From Procambarus clarkii (Eukaryota; Arthropoda; Malacostraca; Decapoda; Cambaridae), in NCBI RefSeq assembly GCF_040958095.1, contig NC_091160.1:38570059-38634058 (forward strand): a stretch of 64,000 nt of DNA. The letters are read 5' to 3'. Position 1 is the stretch's first letter, and each line of letters begins with the position of its first letter. The notes beneath the pieces were generated by a model. That model did not search any database and was not told the origin of the DNA. It saw only the letters and a program-made list of their open reading frames with translations. Both the position numbers and the translations under genes were made by a program. This document shows, in pieces, positions 1 through 11,475 of this stretch.

Positions 1-222
1 ATGAGTGGCAGATACCTTATGGGCAAGTCAGCAAAGAAGGAATATGAAGATGAAGTTATGCCTCAGCAATCCAAACGTGCGCAAGAAGCTAAAAAGTCTG
101 CCAAAAAGTCTAAGAAGAAGGGTGGAAAGAAATCTAAGAAAGTAGCAAAGAAGCCAGTTGCTAAGAAGGCTACATCACCCAAGGCAAAGACACCAGTAAA
201 GAAAACCAAGGGAAGAAAGTAG
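1..222 (+). CDS. Lysine-rich C-terminal coding segment, unidentified (5' partial)
   Basis: An open frame runs from the first base of the window to a TAG at 220-222. The 73 residues are extremely basic: runs such as KKSAKKSKKKGGKKSKK are followed by SPKAKTPVKKTKGRK with S/T-P-x-K motifs, like the tails of histone H1 and of nucleolar or chromatin proteins. The preceding stretch (SGRYLMGKSAKKEYEDEVMP) was not recognised. The ATG at position 1 is the window edge, so the true start or the exon acceptor is probably outside. The frame is followed by AT-rich, stop-dense DNA, as expected of a 3' UTR. It could be the last exon of a nuclear protein gene; the identity is not claimed. Confidence 0.5.
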   Translation: MSGRYLMGKSAKKEYEDEVMPQQSKRAQEAKKSAKKSKKKGGKKSKKVAKKPVAKKATSPKAKTPVKKTKGRK

Positions 223-1720
223 TCTGTTGACAGAGATTGTGGGAGTATATTTTTTATTTAAAAATTGACGTAAGAAAATATTTACAGGCTTATACCTGGT
301 ACTCATATTCCATTATCATACAATTATGTAGTTGCTAAGCAATGTGTGTATGTATGTATGTAGATTCTTTTTGCTATTTTCACTAAAAAAAATTATTTTG
401 TTTTTGGCTTGGGAACCAATAATTGTACTAATTGCTACAGCTTATTCTATTTTGTGATGGTGGAACAATGAATACAGACTTATATTTACTTCTGTAGTTT
501 ATGAAATATGTAATTGCTTTTTTTATTGTGTATTTTATTGTCCTGTACCAGTGAATTTTAATAATGCATGTACAGTACCAGTACAGTACCAATAATTATG
601 GTAGTATGTACCACTACTGATTGTCACATGTGTCTGCTAGACTACCCAGCTATACTGAATCTCAAAATCCAAGTTATAGTTATATATTGTGAAACCAAGA
701 GGCATCTACAAGTTTATATTGATTAAATTAAAATGTACAAGACCAATTACAGTATATTCTTATTAACAATAGAAAAGGAACGAAATAACGAGAGGAAAAA
801 TATATATAAAATTCACAAATGCTCTAGTTAATATAATTTGATATAAAAAATAAAATTATAAATTTTTAAAAGTAAAATTACACTCAAATCCTTAAGTTAG
901 AGAACTAAACATTGAGTAAACTGTTACAATAGGAAATAGAAAACCTCATTAGCCTAGTTGTGAATATGCCAATGGCCAATTCTGAGACACTATCACTGAT
1001 GTTCATAGTGTTTTGTACTTTCTGCAACTTTATTTTTTTAGTGAAATAATTGAAATAAACAGATATTTACTTTCCTACCACAGCTTCTTAGCTTGCACTG
1101 CCAAGACACTACATTGTCTTGGTTTTTAGGGATATTTTATCTTTCTTTCCCAATGTTCCTAGAAAACAAAAATCAAGAAACTGAGGCCTTTGATATTGCT
1201 TATACAGATTTGTTTCACTCTCATATTGGCATACCCAGCAATATTTAGGACCTTTGGACTTAATAGTGCCATAAAAAGAAATTGGGCACATGAAAAGTAA
1301 CAAAAAGTATCAAAACTGCTGTCTAAATATTTCTGGGGGAAGGCAACAGAGATTTTGTTAGGAAGTAATTATCAAAAGTATGCACCAAGCGGGGAAGGCT
1401 TTGTAGCACCAACTGTGCAGGATGTTCAAAAGGTGCTAAATATCACTATGGATGCCAATACAAGAACAAAAGTGCACAAGGCGTGATGCCTGTAATTGTA
1501 AGAATTCATCTTTGATACAAGCGACCATAGAGATTTGTGATGGAAACAACAGTAAACTCTGCAGCATGAGAGAAGTACATTGTCTGGACCACTACTAAAA
1601 AGACGATCCATTTAATTTTAACTCTTAAACTGCTCCAGTCATTCTCAAATGATAGACCAGTGGTGCTCCTGTCTTTTGAATAATTAATGTGACTTAATAT
1701 TCATAATTTCCAAATAATCT
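223..1720. other. AT-rich 3' flank, no gene seen
   Basis: The segment is AT-rich with stops in all frames. It holds a short GTAC-rich patch at about 570-592 and a Cys-rich open stretch at about 1378-1500 that I could not assign. No exon, RNA gene or clear polyadenylation site could be fixed. Confidence 0.4.
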
Positions 1721-1947
1721 ATGGTTTTCATTCTAGAGACCTCTGTCAATTGTTTGCCATATTAAGAAAAAGTTCTGAAAGCCTTAGATACCTTCCTAGG
1801 CATTATTAAAGAAATTGGCACCATTTTAGGTGCATTGCCCACCTTTACTGATGTTTGTGCTGGGAAATATTGATGTTATGCCAAATTTCAATAACTTTTA
1901 TGGGCCGGAAGGATATTTGTAATAGAAATCTATTACAAATAATTGAA
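1721..1947 (+). repeat. Dispersed repeat, copy 1 (second copy at 13861-14090 on the other strand)
   Basis: Read on the plus strand, this segment aligns along about 225 bases with the reverse complement of 13861-14090. Shared words include ACCTTCCT.GGCATTATTAA and GGAAATATT.ATG.TATGCC, and both copies end near TTATTAC-type sequence. The two copies look roughly three-quarters identical by eye. The family was not recognised; a decayed DNA-transposon coding fragment is possible because the second copy keeps a 68-residue open frame. Confidence 0.6.
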
Positions 1948-2249
1948 AGTTTTCAAAATGTGACAACATTATTTTGGCCAAATTAAAATAATTAGCTAAA
2001 TGAAAGTATATAATACAAAAAAATAAATGTCTGTGCACCTAGAAAGGGACCTAAAAAAACTATAATTTGCAGGTTAGTTTATTGGGCAGTGCCACTCATC
2101 AAACATAAGTTAGAAATTTACAGTATAATAATCTTATTGTTTGAGATAGGTGACACTCCACTTATAGCAGTTAAACAAGTCCCAGCTACATGTGGGTACG
2201 AGTGATAATGAGCCCAGTGGGTATTCTTCCTATTTTGGTATCTTACATG

Positions 2250-3700
2250 TTTCTATGGTTGCATGTTTACTCATGTCCAATATATGAATGGACACAATGC
2301 AGCCATTCAAATAAAAGACATTTAGTGGGTAATTTGCACTTTACCAGGCTACAACAGAGAGTAAGTTGGGATGTCAATGACCGCAGAAGCATAAATAGGA
2401 GCATTATTTCCACACATACACACAGGCTCTGGGTTGTGAAAGAAGAAAAGGCTCCTGTGCTGAGGTGCAAGCCCATATAATGTAAAGTGTCGGAACAACT
2501 GATATGCAGGGCAACCACAGACCAGTTTAGATAGTACTTGGAACGTGTGTTCATATAACCCACTCCACTGGTGGTGTGACAAGACTGAGTAAGGAAAGTA
2601 TCTTAGAGCATCCAGTATGTACAATAGGTAACAGACACGAGATGAACCTAGGCAAGCAGGTGCCAAAGGCTCATGACCTGTATATATAGTCTATCATTAA
2701 GGTTCAATGGTGTTAAGTGGACAATGTGTTTGCTATTGAAAGTCATAGCACAGGTGTTTGTGGTAGAGAATATAAAGCTGTGAATAATCATACAGGATGA
2801 GTTGCTGATTGCAAGCTAAAGAAAGGAAAATAAAAATCACAGCAGTAAATGGTAAGGTCGTTAGAATAAACCAAAGTTGAGACAGGAAAGAGCATATCCT
2901 TGAGGGATGCCCTCATACTGACAATAGTCCAAGGTGGACTACAGGTACAGCTGGAAAAGAAGCTTTGAAGGTAAACTGACAAATTGCCTTGGAGGTCAAA
3001 AGAATATAAATTGGAAAATATATTATACCTCTGGGGACTGTCAAATGGTTTCTCCAGATCAAAAAGCACAGCAACAATACCCACAGAAAAAGTATTATGA
3101 AAATACAATACAGTACCTGTACTTGTAAACTGACCTGGATATTAATAGTGCTTGCAACACTTCCCAAAGCTAAATTAGAAAGTGAAGGGGTACTGGTTAT
3201 GTTCATAAAACTACATAAGGTGCACACATCATATGCTGAAAAAGGTTGCAGATCAAAGTGGTTTTGATAATAAGGTGAAAATTCCCAGCCAAAGTGCCCA
3301 TCCAAGGGGCTTCTTAACCTGGAAGTACAGCAACATTAACACAAGTATCTGGGACAGGCCTAATGTTCCAATCTCTTTATAAATACAGAATAATAATAAT
3401 AAAAAAAAAAAGCACGGTGTAGGTAGGGAGATTGATTGCAAAGCACTTCATAATATCATCAGTCATTGTATGAATATCAAAATCATGTGCTAAAGTTTAA
3501 AGAGTGAGATATTCAGCAAGGGAGTGTTGGGAAAGACAACAGGGGAAGGGGCAAGTACCAATGCTAATGGTTGAGAAATGTGAGCCGAGCTTGCTTATAA
3601 CTATTATTAGTTCAGTAATAATGAAACTCCTGAAGTAAAGGATGGGTACTACAAGCAGGAATGAATTGACCAGCAATTTCACAAATATTCATCCTGATAA
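2250..3700 (-). mobile_element. Decayed Jockey-like LINE, reverse transcriptase and C-terminal remnant
   Basis: Minus-strand frames between about 3108 and 2788 give VGIVAVLFDLEKPFDSPQRY followed by NLSVYLQSFFS. This matches the non-LTR reverse transcriptase block usually written FFDLEKAFDTTWR..L..L..FGLRG.L, and a degraded YSNDLTIYCC near 2830 fits the F-x-DD-x-T core. Frames at 2666-2349 look like a LINE C-terminal region. Frameshifts and stops break the coding, so this is an old dead copy. The borders are approximate. Confidence 0.65.
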
Positions 3701-4010
3701 GGGGAAGAGATGAGAATGATACACTCAAGATTCAGTTATTCTTAAGGAAAGAAAATAAAAATCTGATTACTTTAGTGCATTAACACTTTTAAGGAGTCCA
3801 AACTTATTCAAATGCCAAGAGAAATTAGTATTACAGTATGTTACTGTATAAAGTTTACTTTTCTGGTTCATTGCATATACTGTATGTATACAGTACAGTA
3901 TATGTATAATAAATATTCATATAATTTTTTTTAATATTTTGAGAAAGCATTAAAACCTCCTGGAATGCCCAACGCTTGGAATATAATACAGTACTGTAAT
4001 TATTTGTCAC

Positions 4011-5215
4011 CAAGAGAGGAGAGTATGTGCTGGGTGCAACCTCCTGTAATTACCTAAGTGTAATTAGAGGATGAGAGCTACACTCATGGTGTCCCATCTT
4101 CCCAGCACTTTGACACGTGATGCTTTAAAAATACAGAAGGTTCTGGCATCCACCGCCTTCTCATTTAACTTATTCCGTCTACCACTCTGTTTACAAAATA
4201 ACTTTCACATTTTTTGAGCACCTTATTTCCTTAGATTGAATCTATGATCTCTTGTTCTTGAAGTAGCAGGTGTCAAGAATTCCTGTTACTATTTTGTACA
4301 CAGCGATCATATTCTCTCTTTTTACTTATATCTTCGGCATATTTAACACCTCAAACTTCTCCCCATAGCTCGTTTATCAGTTACAGAAGACATTTAGTAG
4401 CATTTCTGTGCACATTCCCAGTTTAATGATATGCATCTTCAGATATGGGAACCACAATTACTGCATATTCCAATTATGGTCTTGTCATGTTTAATTTCAG
4501 CATCAATATATTTAACAGCAATTATTAAGTTGGAAAGTGTAGCACATGTTCCTTGCACAATGTCCTTTGTGGTTCTTTGGTGACGGTCACCTATCTAGAA
4601 CCACCTTACATCTCTTGTTTTGTCCAAGTTCTTTATTGGCTTTCCAAATAATTTGTAGTGGTCTATTTCTCCTATTCCACGTTCCATAATATGGCATTTA
4701 TTTGCATTGAATTCCATGTACTAAGTGTTGCTCCATATACTTATTTTGTCCAAGTTTTCTTGTGTAACAATTGTGACAATCACCTAATTCTCCTATCTTC
4801 CTTAGTAGCTTAGTATCATCAGAAAATGTTAATATAATTCTGTATTTTTTCTGGTAGACTGTTCATATAGATGAACACTTCTAGTGCTAGGACTGAACCC
4901 TATGGTACTCCACTAACATTTCTCTAGTGATACATTGCTTATTCAGATTTGTTATACAGGATCTTCCCATTTTAAAACCATACTGTTTTTTTTTTGTATT
5001 ATTTCTCTCCTAATACTCTACCCACCTGGTTTTAATTATTGTCTAGTGTTTTGAAAACCACACTTTTCAATGATACTATAATTTAGTGGGTCTTCTCAGA
5101 ATTATGTTTTTTTTCTTCAATATACATAAATCCATCTATTACTGATATTGGTATATTTATAGTATCTGGGACACCACTTTTGCGCCTCTTTCCTACACTA
5201 CCATTCATATAATGA
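4011..5215 (-). mobile_element. Decayed LINE (family A), RT palm to 3' end
   Basis: On the minus strand the decayed translation runs from a degraded VPQGSVLGP..INDL region near 4930 through SDDTKLLRKIGELGD near 4820 (the RT YADD-type block) to the C-terminal WNKL..AVDARTF..FK region near 4150. It ends in the sequence whose plus-strand form is GTAATTACCTAAGTGTAATTAGAGG at about 4045. The same 3' end recurs at 18620-18790, 21157-21250, 26064-26240 and 48062-48370. Many stops and frameshifts mark it as a fossil. Confidence 0.7.
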
Positions 5216-8200
5216 TGAGATAATCCCGGAGCTTTCTGCACCGTGTCGTCTGCAGTTGAAGTTTAAAGTGTGTGTTGAAGGGTAAATGTTTGTACAAATG
5301 CTACAGGATGTGGACAATTTTCTGGGAAACTGGAAAAGTGCTATTGCACTTATGGCCAAAGCCTGCTTGGTGACCACATTGGCTTCTTGTAGTGAAAGGG
5401 TTAAGATAATTTATGGGAAAGCTTCCTGAATCTAATGTAAATTTTGCAAAGCTGAGCACTGTACAAAGTGTGACTGATAGAAATAATCAAATTTAATATA
5501 TAACACAGGTCTAAACTAAAAGCAATTGTTCAAGTATGTTTACTGGTTCATAAATATAGTACAATTTTTGCCCAATTTATTATAAGGAATTAAAAACAAA
5601 AAATGGCTAGCTAATGTGTAATGAGCGCAGATGGCTTAATTAAGGTCTACCTGCTGAAAACGTTTTAAAATGTTCAATGATACAGTATATTCTTGGGTCA
5701 CCCAAAGGTCTTTATGTTGAGAAGCTTTCTTTCTAATAATTCATTGTCAGTACTGCCACTACTTATATCTTGCAGTTGTCTATGTTCTGAAAATCTTGAG
5801 GTAAGAATTCAAACAAAACTAATACAGTTCATGCGAGCAATTTAGGCATTTCATATGGAACATGTACTATACAAGATATTAAAAATGTACCCCTTACAAA
5901 TGATCAGATATATGGTAATTTTGAAGACTGTGTCAATATATATAGATGAAACAAACACTAGACCCGTACACTACAACAAAGTAGTAGTGACATTCAAGTA
6001 TTCTAGACTAAAATGTCATCCTTAACATTACGCGAACGTGTTTGTTTAGTATTCGTATATTAAAATAAAGCTGCATTTCCCCAGGAATGATGTGGCTGGA
6101 GATGGCAGTCTAATATGGACTTGCACAAGTTTTTAATTCAATACACAGTACTGCACTTTTAATGTGAAATGCCAACAATTTGATTAACTTCACTCATAAA
6201 AACATCCTTTATATTATTTATAAACACTGTATTGCAGAAAAAATCAATAAATCCAATGAACATAAAATTAAACTAAATCAATATTTAAAACTGGTTAAAA
6301 CTCCTTTTTATACATAAATAAAGAAAAGTACTGTATGTTTTCTTGTATTGTTCATAAAGAAAGGTTTTAAATTTTTGTTAAAATGTTATATTGTAACTTT
6401 CCGTAAATAAACTAAACTAGACGATATTGTTAGAGCACTTCCACTGGATAGGTTGGCGAGTGTTCAACCCTGAGTATCATAATGGAAATAAAGCCCCTCA
6501 AGTTCTATTCCTCCAAGATCACGTAAGATTTCAAGACAAGAAATGTAATTATTATTCTGGCACAAGTTCCAAAATTAATTAGTAGGAAATTACAAAAACT
6601 CGAAAGATTAAATCTCCCACAAATCAAAAAGATTTTAAATTTTGCCTTAATTTTTTCCATGTAAAAATAAAACTTTAATATTGCAAAATTACCTGCATCA
6701 TATTGAAGACTAATTCTTTATACTATGTCAAGTAAACTAAAGCAAAAATTTGCTATAATTTTAATGCTGAATTTACTAATTAATTCTCTCGGCAAAGAAA
6801 CTAATTATGAATATCCAGCACATTAACTCAGAACACTGAACGATTGCATAAATATAAATTTGCATTTGGATATAGAATGGGACACAACATTACAGATCTA
6901 ACGACGTTAAAAATACAACATACTCGTTACTGTACACACACACACACACAACCCAAAATTGTTAAATTCTGCATTATATTAAACTTTACCTGTGATTTTT
7001 ATTCTGCATATCATATCTGAAAATTGTGTATTGTAAAACTATCAATCAAATGCAATATCTTTTAGTTCCATATAGACGAGATTCTGAAGAATATATTGAG
7101 GTGTCTTAAGAATTGTCCATGCTAATTAGGTTACTTTTACTAGTTATCAAACTACATAACATTTTTGAAGAGGTAAAAAACTGAAGAAAATAGGAAGCAA
7201 TCTTCCCATACGCCTGGTGGAGAGGAGCCCCCCCTTCTCCCCAAAATAAACCCCCCACCACCAAACCCACTTGCCTTCTAATAAATTCAATAAAAGATTA
7301 GAGATTTAATATAACCAAAGCACTAACTTCTTTAAATGCTACACCATATACAAAAAATTACCAATAAATTAATATTAAAGCCTAAAGATGTAGGACTACA
7401 ATAAAGCCTACATTGAACAGCAAAGAATAACAGAGCCAAAGATCACAATAGACTGATAAAAGGCAGATACTGTGCTTGGATTAAATAGCTGCACTTGGAT
7501 ACAGGCCATCAAAACAAGTGTACAGTACATAAAAAATCTTGGCAGCACAAACTACACAGCAGAATTAAAAAACTGCTCATGTATTGACACAGTACTGCCA
7601 TTTCAGTACCACTATTTCAGCATTCAATTTGCATGAAGTAAGGTATCAGTTTATTAGTTCAGCTCTGAAATGTTATAAATAAAATATCCTGGACAGGAAG
7701 ATGAATGCCAACAGTGGTAATTTCAAGAGCTATCCGAAGTTTCAAGATGTTGTGTGAATGAACTTTAACCGCCCAGAAAAAAATAAAATGCCACGTGAAA
7801 TAAGTATACTTGGTACACTTAACGAAAGATACAACCAGAAAACTTTAAAACCATTTTAAGCCTCTACCCTGAGCAAATTATAAATAATTTACACAATAAA
7901 TAAAGATTTAGCAAATCCAATAACCTATTCTGAAAATATACAGTAACTAGTATAGTTAAAATTTGGTAAAGATTGTCGTTTCTATTAGAAACTTTTAGAT
8001 ACACCAAATTCATAAATTAAGCAACTTCAAAAGTGCATTGCACTTTTGCCACTGGTATCACACTCAAAATCAACTTGTACTTTCAAAAAGTAACCGTCTA
8101 GCACCGAGAAGAGAGTTCACTTGAGAAAATCTACTTATGAATACAGCATATTCTCGTGTAACCTAATATACTCATAGTAACTTAGATGTACAGGAACACA

Positions 8201-8228
8201 AATGATCTTTTACCTCATCAACCTCCAG

Positions 8229-8494
8229 CCGAGCCAAGAAGGTCTTTAATCTCCACCGATGCCTTGCTCCCTTTGGGAACCTTCATTCTTTAAAGGTTTG
8301 GTCTTATGCAGAATCTTCCCCAAGACATTTTAGCCATTACAAGATATTCGAAGCACTGCGCATTTCCTGAAGAATTCTACACAACGATCTGGCTATTACT
8401 TGTTCATTTACAAGACAGTTAACAGCATCCAGAAAAAATGGGTGGACAAACTGAGGAATACCTCAGCAAGCAGGGAAATATAATCTGAAAGAAG
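8229..8494 (+). other. Exon-like island bounded by splice-type signals
   Basis: A pyrimidine-rich run ending in CAG lies just before 8229, and a consensus donor, GAAG followed by GTAAGT, follows 8494. Base composition inside is noticeably less AT-rich than in the flanks. All plus-strand frames carry stops, so if transcribed it would be an untranslated or lncRNA exon. On the minus strand the same island also has acceptor- and donor-like borders. No homology was recognised. Confidence 0.25.
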
Positions 8495-8934
8495 GTAAGT
8501 ACAATAAGACAGCAGAGCCATTAATAACCGACACAACGATGAAGAGCTTGAACAATACAAGTACCTTTTTTTAAGGCATATTACAAGTGAAAAAAATGTA
8601 CTAACTTACCCCTCGGTAGCGTATTAATGCTAAAACTACCCGATTGTGATTTAATTTTACATAGCTAAACAGATCAGTTTTCATTATGATACTTTTGAAA
8701 TGTTCCTCACACTAGAATGTAGCCATTCCTCTCATTAGCAACGCTGAAATCTGTGAATTAAACATAGAAAAGTAATTTACATCAGCAAATATTTTACCAC
8801 CTAAATTTTAATACCTTAAGAGCATCATTAAAATTATGATTCCTACACGAATTTCTGTACTGTAATTAGTTTATATTTTCACCTTTTACTATATGAAGTC
8901 TTGAAGTTTCTTTCAGTAATATAAATAATGTACT

Positions 8935-9000
8935 GTATAAATATATAATATATAAATATATATAATTATATATACATGTATATATATATATAATAATAAA
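8935..9000. repeat. (TA)n-rich low-complexity tract
   Basis: Interrupted TA and TATAA repeats, mostly of the form ATATATATA. A similar tract is at 10259-10300. No other content. Confidence 0.8.
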
Positions 9001-11368
9001 TGCAGAAAATAAATGAATGGTTGGACCAGTAGTGATGCAAGATCTTTTTTTTTAACTTTTAATACTGTATTTTTTGGCAACAATTATGTTATGGTCATTC
9101 TTAAATATTAAGTAACATTTTGACTGATGGTAAATGCACATGTAAAAATGTTAATTGCTTTCAACACAAAATATTAGTTTCATGTGAGCCACATAACTGG
9201 GCCCATTACTGCTCAGTGGCCTCTGATGCTGGCCAGTAAGCTCCAGCTACAACCGGTATGCTCGGATATTTCAATATTTCGTGATGAAAATATTGTCGGT
9301 AATGAAAATGTTTGGGGAAGGTTCTACACGCACCACTGTTTAAATTTCCCTAATAACAGTCTAGAAATGCCAATACTTGTTCTGGCTTACATTGTTTTTA
9401 ACACATTTGAAGTAATGTATTTTGTAATGATTTTTGAATCACTATTTGGAATAACATCACAAATGCATTCCCAAATTGCCAAGGTTCAAATACAAAATTA
9501 CATCTAAATAATTCAAATAGTAAACAATCACTTAGGCTACAGAAAATTCCCCAACACTTAAATACATAAATTTAGTCTTCAAATATGCACTTCATCCAAG
9601 GTCTCAAATTTATAAATATGTTATGTATACGTACAGCATTAGCAGCACATGGACAATAATAAGCTGGAAGGTGGACTGTTCAACATATGTACACAAGCCT
9701 TGCACCAGAGATAAGGACCCCTCTTCAAGAGATACAACTTGACCAGAAATTAGCTTTTTAATTTTTCAAATATATGCACTGGCTAGGTATGACATGTACC
9801 TACCAAAAATTTGACAAAAACTAAAATCACGAAGGACTTCCAAAAATACAATTAGCAAATACAGATTTTGACAACTACTGTATACAATTTTGGGTGACAA
9901 CATTGGCTTTCCCTGCTAATGGTCCATATTCTTACAGCAAGGAAGCTGTCAGGCTGGACTCTTGAGTACTGAACCATCTACTAGGTGGATGCACACTCCA
10001 GCATCACAACTCAAGCACTCATACACATAAACTGCTTATATTTGAGTCTTAATTGACATTACATACTGTATTTCCTTTAACTCTTAACATTCTTAATACA
10101 GGAAGCCATTAATTAGCAAGCATGGAAACAAGGTCTAACCACTTCAGAAATTTTTCCACTTGTTAGCTAGTACGCTTTTGTGTAGAAAACCGTTTCATGG
10201 GTATTTATTCCTAACAGTAGCCTAAGACTAGAATTTCGTGTTAACAAATAACTAATTAAAATATATATATATATATATTATATATTTACTGTATATAAAT
10301 AAAAAAATTTACACATCTACATATCTTTTCTAGTCCAAAGAAAAACCCTTGAGAGTTGCCTCAGCACAGAACAGCAAGTCAATACCTCCATAGATAACAT
10401 GAAGTATTATGCTATACTATGCCAGTGGCAGCTGCAACTCGACCCCAACCCCACAACTGTTACACGACACATCCCAAACAAGTGGTCCCCAGGAAATAAG
10501 AGGATAAATGCCATACTGCTAAGCTGCTAGTCCTCATACACTACTATTCTTACATAAGGTATAAACCAATGTTGAAATCTGTATACAAAGCACTTCCTTT
10601 GGTTAAACTATCTCGGATCATTGTTCACCGTAAGTTAATAGTATGTTATAAATCAATTTGTGAAAAATCCTTTTATACCAAAAGTAAAAACAAACAGTGG
10701 CATCACTTTAGTTAAACATCTTACCAGACATTTCGTGGTCAAGTTGTGGCTGCCTAATTAGCCATTACATTAATGAATTAAGGACATATTGCAAAACCTC
10801 GGGCAAATTTTTCACTATGTATATTTAGGAATTAAACAAAAGACAAGATGAAATACCAATTAACAGTCTTGTAAATTCAGTATCACCATCAATCCCACAC
10901 ACACTTCGCTAGTTTGACAAGGGGTCACATACCAGTACTGTCTATTAAACTGGACCTCAATATATACTGACGTGTGCTTCAGTTGAATTTTCCCCATACG
11001 GAATCTACATTTGTATTGTCGCAAAGTGATAATCTACTTTCATGCTCTTCCAGTAAAGATGATTTCTGTGAACTAGAGCACAATTTCATTATTTGGCATT
11101 AGCCATGCACAATATACTGATATGCAGATCTTTTCCACTGGGCTGAAGGTCGTTTGAGGGGTATCACTTATTCCTTGTCATATATACACACAATTGGAAT
11201 TTTAAATGGATTCCCTGATACGAAATTTACATTGTATCACCAGTTATGTACTGTACATCTTAGTTTTGTCGTCTTCCTATTGATGCTATTACTTGTATAA
11301 CAAAACTCTTAAAACATATAAAACTTTCTCCGATATTTCAGAAATTGTGATGCCTATTAATGCCACTA

Positions 11369-11475
11369 TTATAAGCTGTCATCACTCAAACTCTCCATGT
11401 TGGGCATTTGTTGAGGCTCTAAGATAAGAGATTCTTGTGAAGATTCTGCAGGAGCCAGGGAGCTGCCTTCACTAC
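11369..11475 (-). CDS. CDC27: CDC27 exon 14 (stop codon)
   Basis: 107 nt encoding the Ser/Glu-rich tail with SSQESLILEPQQ and the ending MESLSDDSL, then TAA at 11371-11369. It parallels the acidic Ser-rich human tail (DESQESS..SDEF). Acceptor GTTTCAG. The phase agrees with exon 13 across a 2.8 kb intron. Confidence 0.88.

Larger units (their letters stand above)
5222..11368. other. Long AT-rich intergenic stretch downstream of CDC27
   Basis: About 6 kb without a supported coding exon. It contains (TA)n tracts at 8935-9000 and 10259-10300, a C-rich patch at 7226-7262 and an exon-like island at 8229-8494. A candidate CDC27 polyadenylation signal (AATAAA on the minus strand) is at 10204-10209, but several AT-rich alternatives exist. 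The 107-aa open frame at 9184-9507 has no recognisable domain. Confidence 0.4.

Noticed and set aside
1378-1500. Cys-rich stretch (CSTNCAGCSKGAKYHYGC) as a zinc-binding or CXC domain
   Set aside because: Spacing does not fit a CXC or C4 family I can name, and the frame is short with no exon borders; possibly repeat-derived.
2913-3305. 130-codon minus-strand open frame as a membrane protein gene
   Set aside because: The adjacent frame carries a LINE reverse transcriptase block; the hydrophobic frame is its shadow.
9184-9507. 107-codon open frame in intergenic DNA
   Set aside because: No recognised domain, no splice or promoter context, ordinary AT-rich composition; expected by chance.
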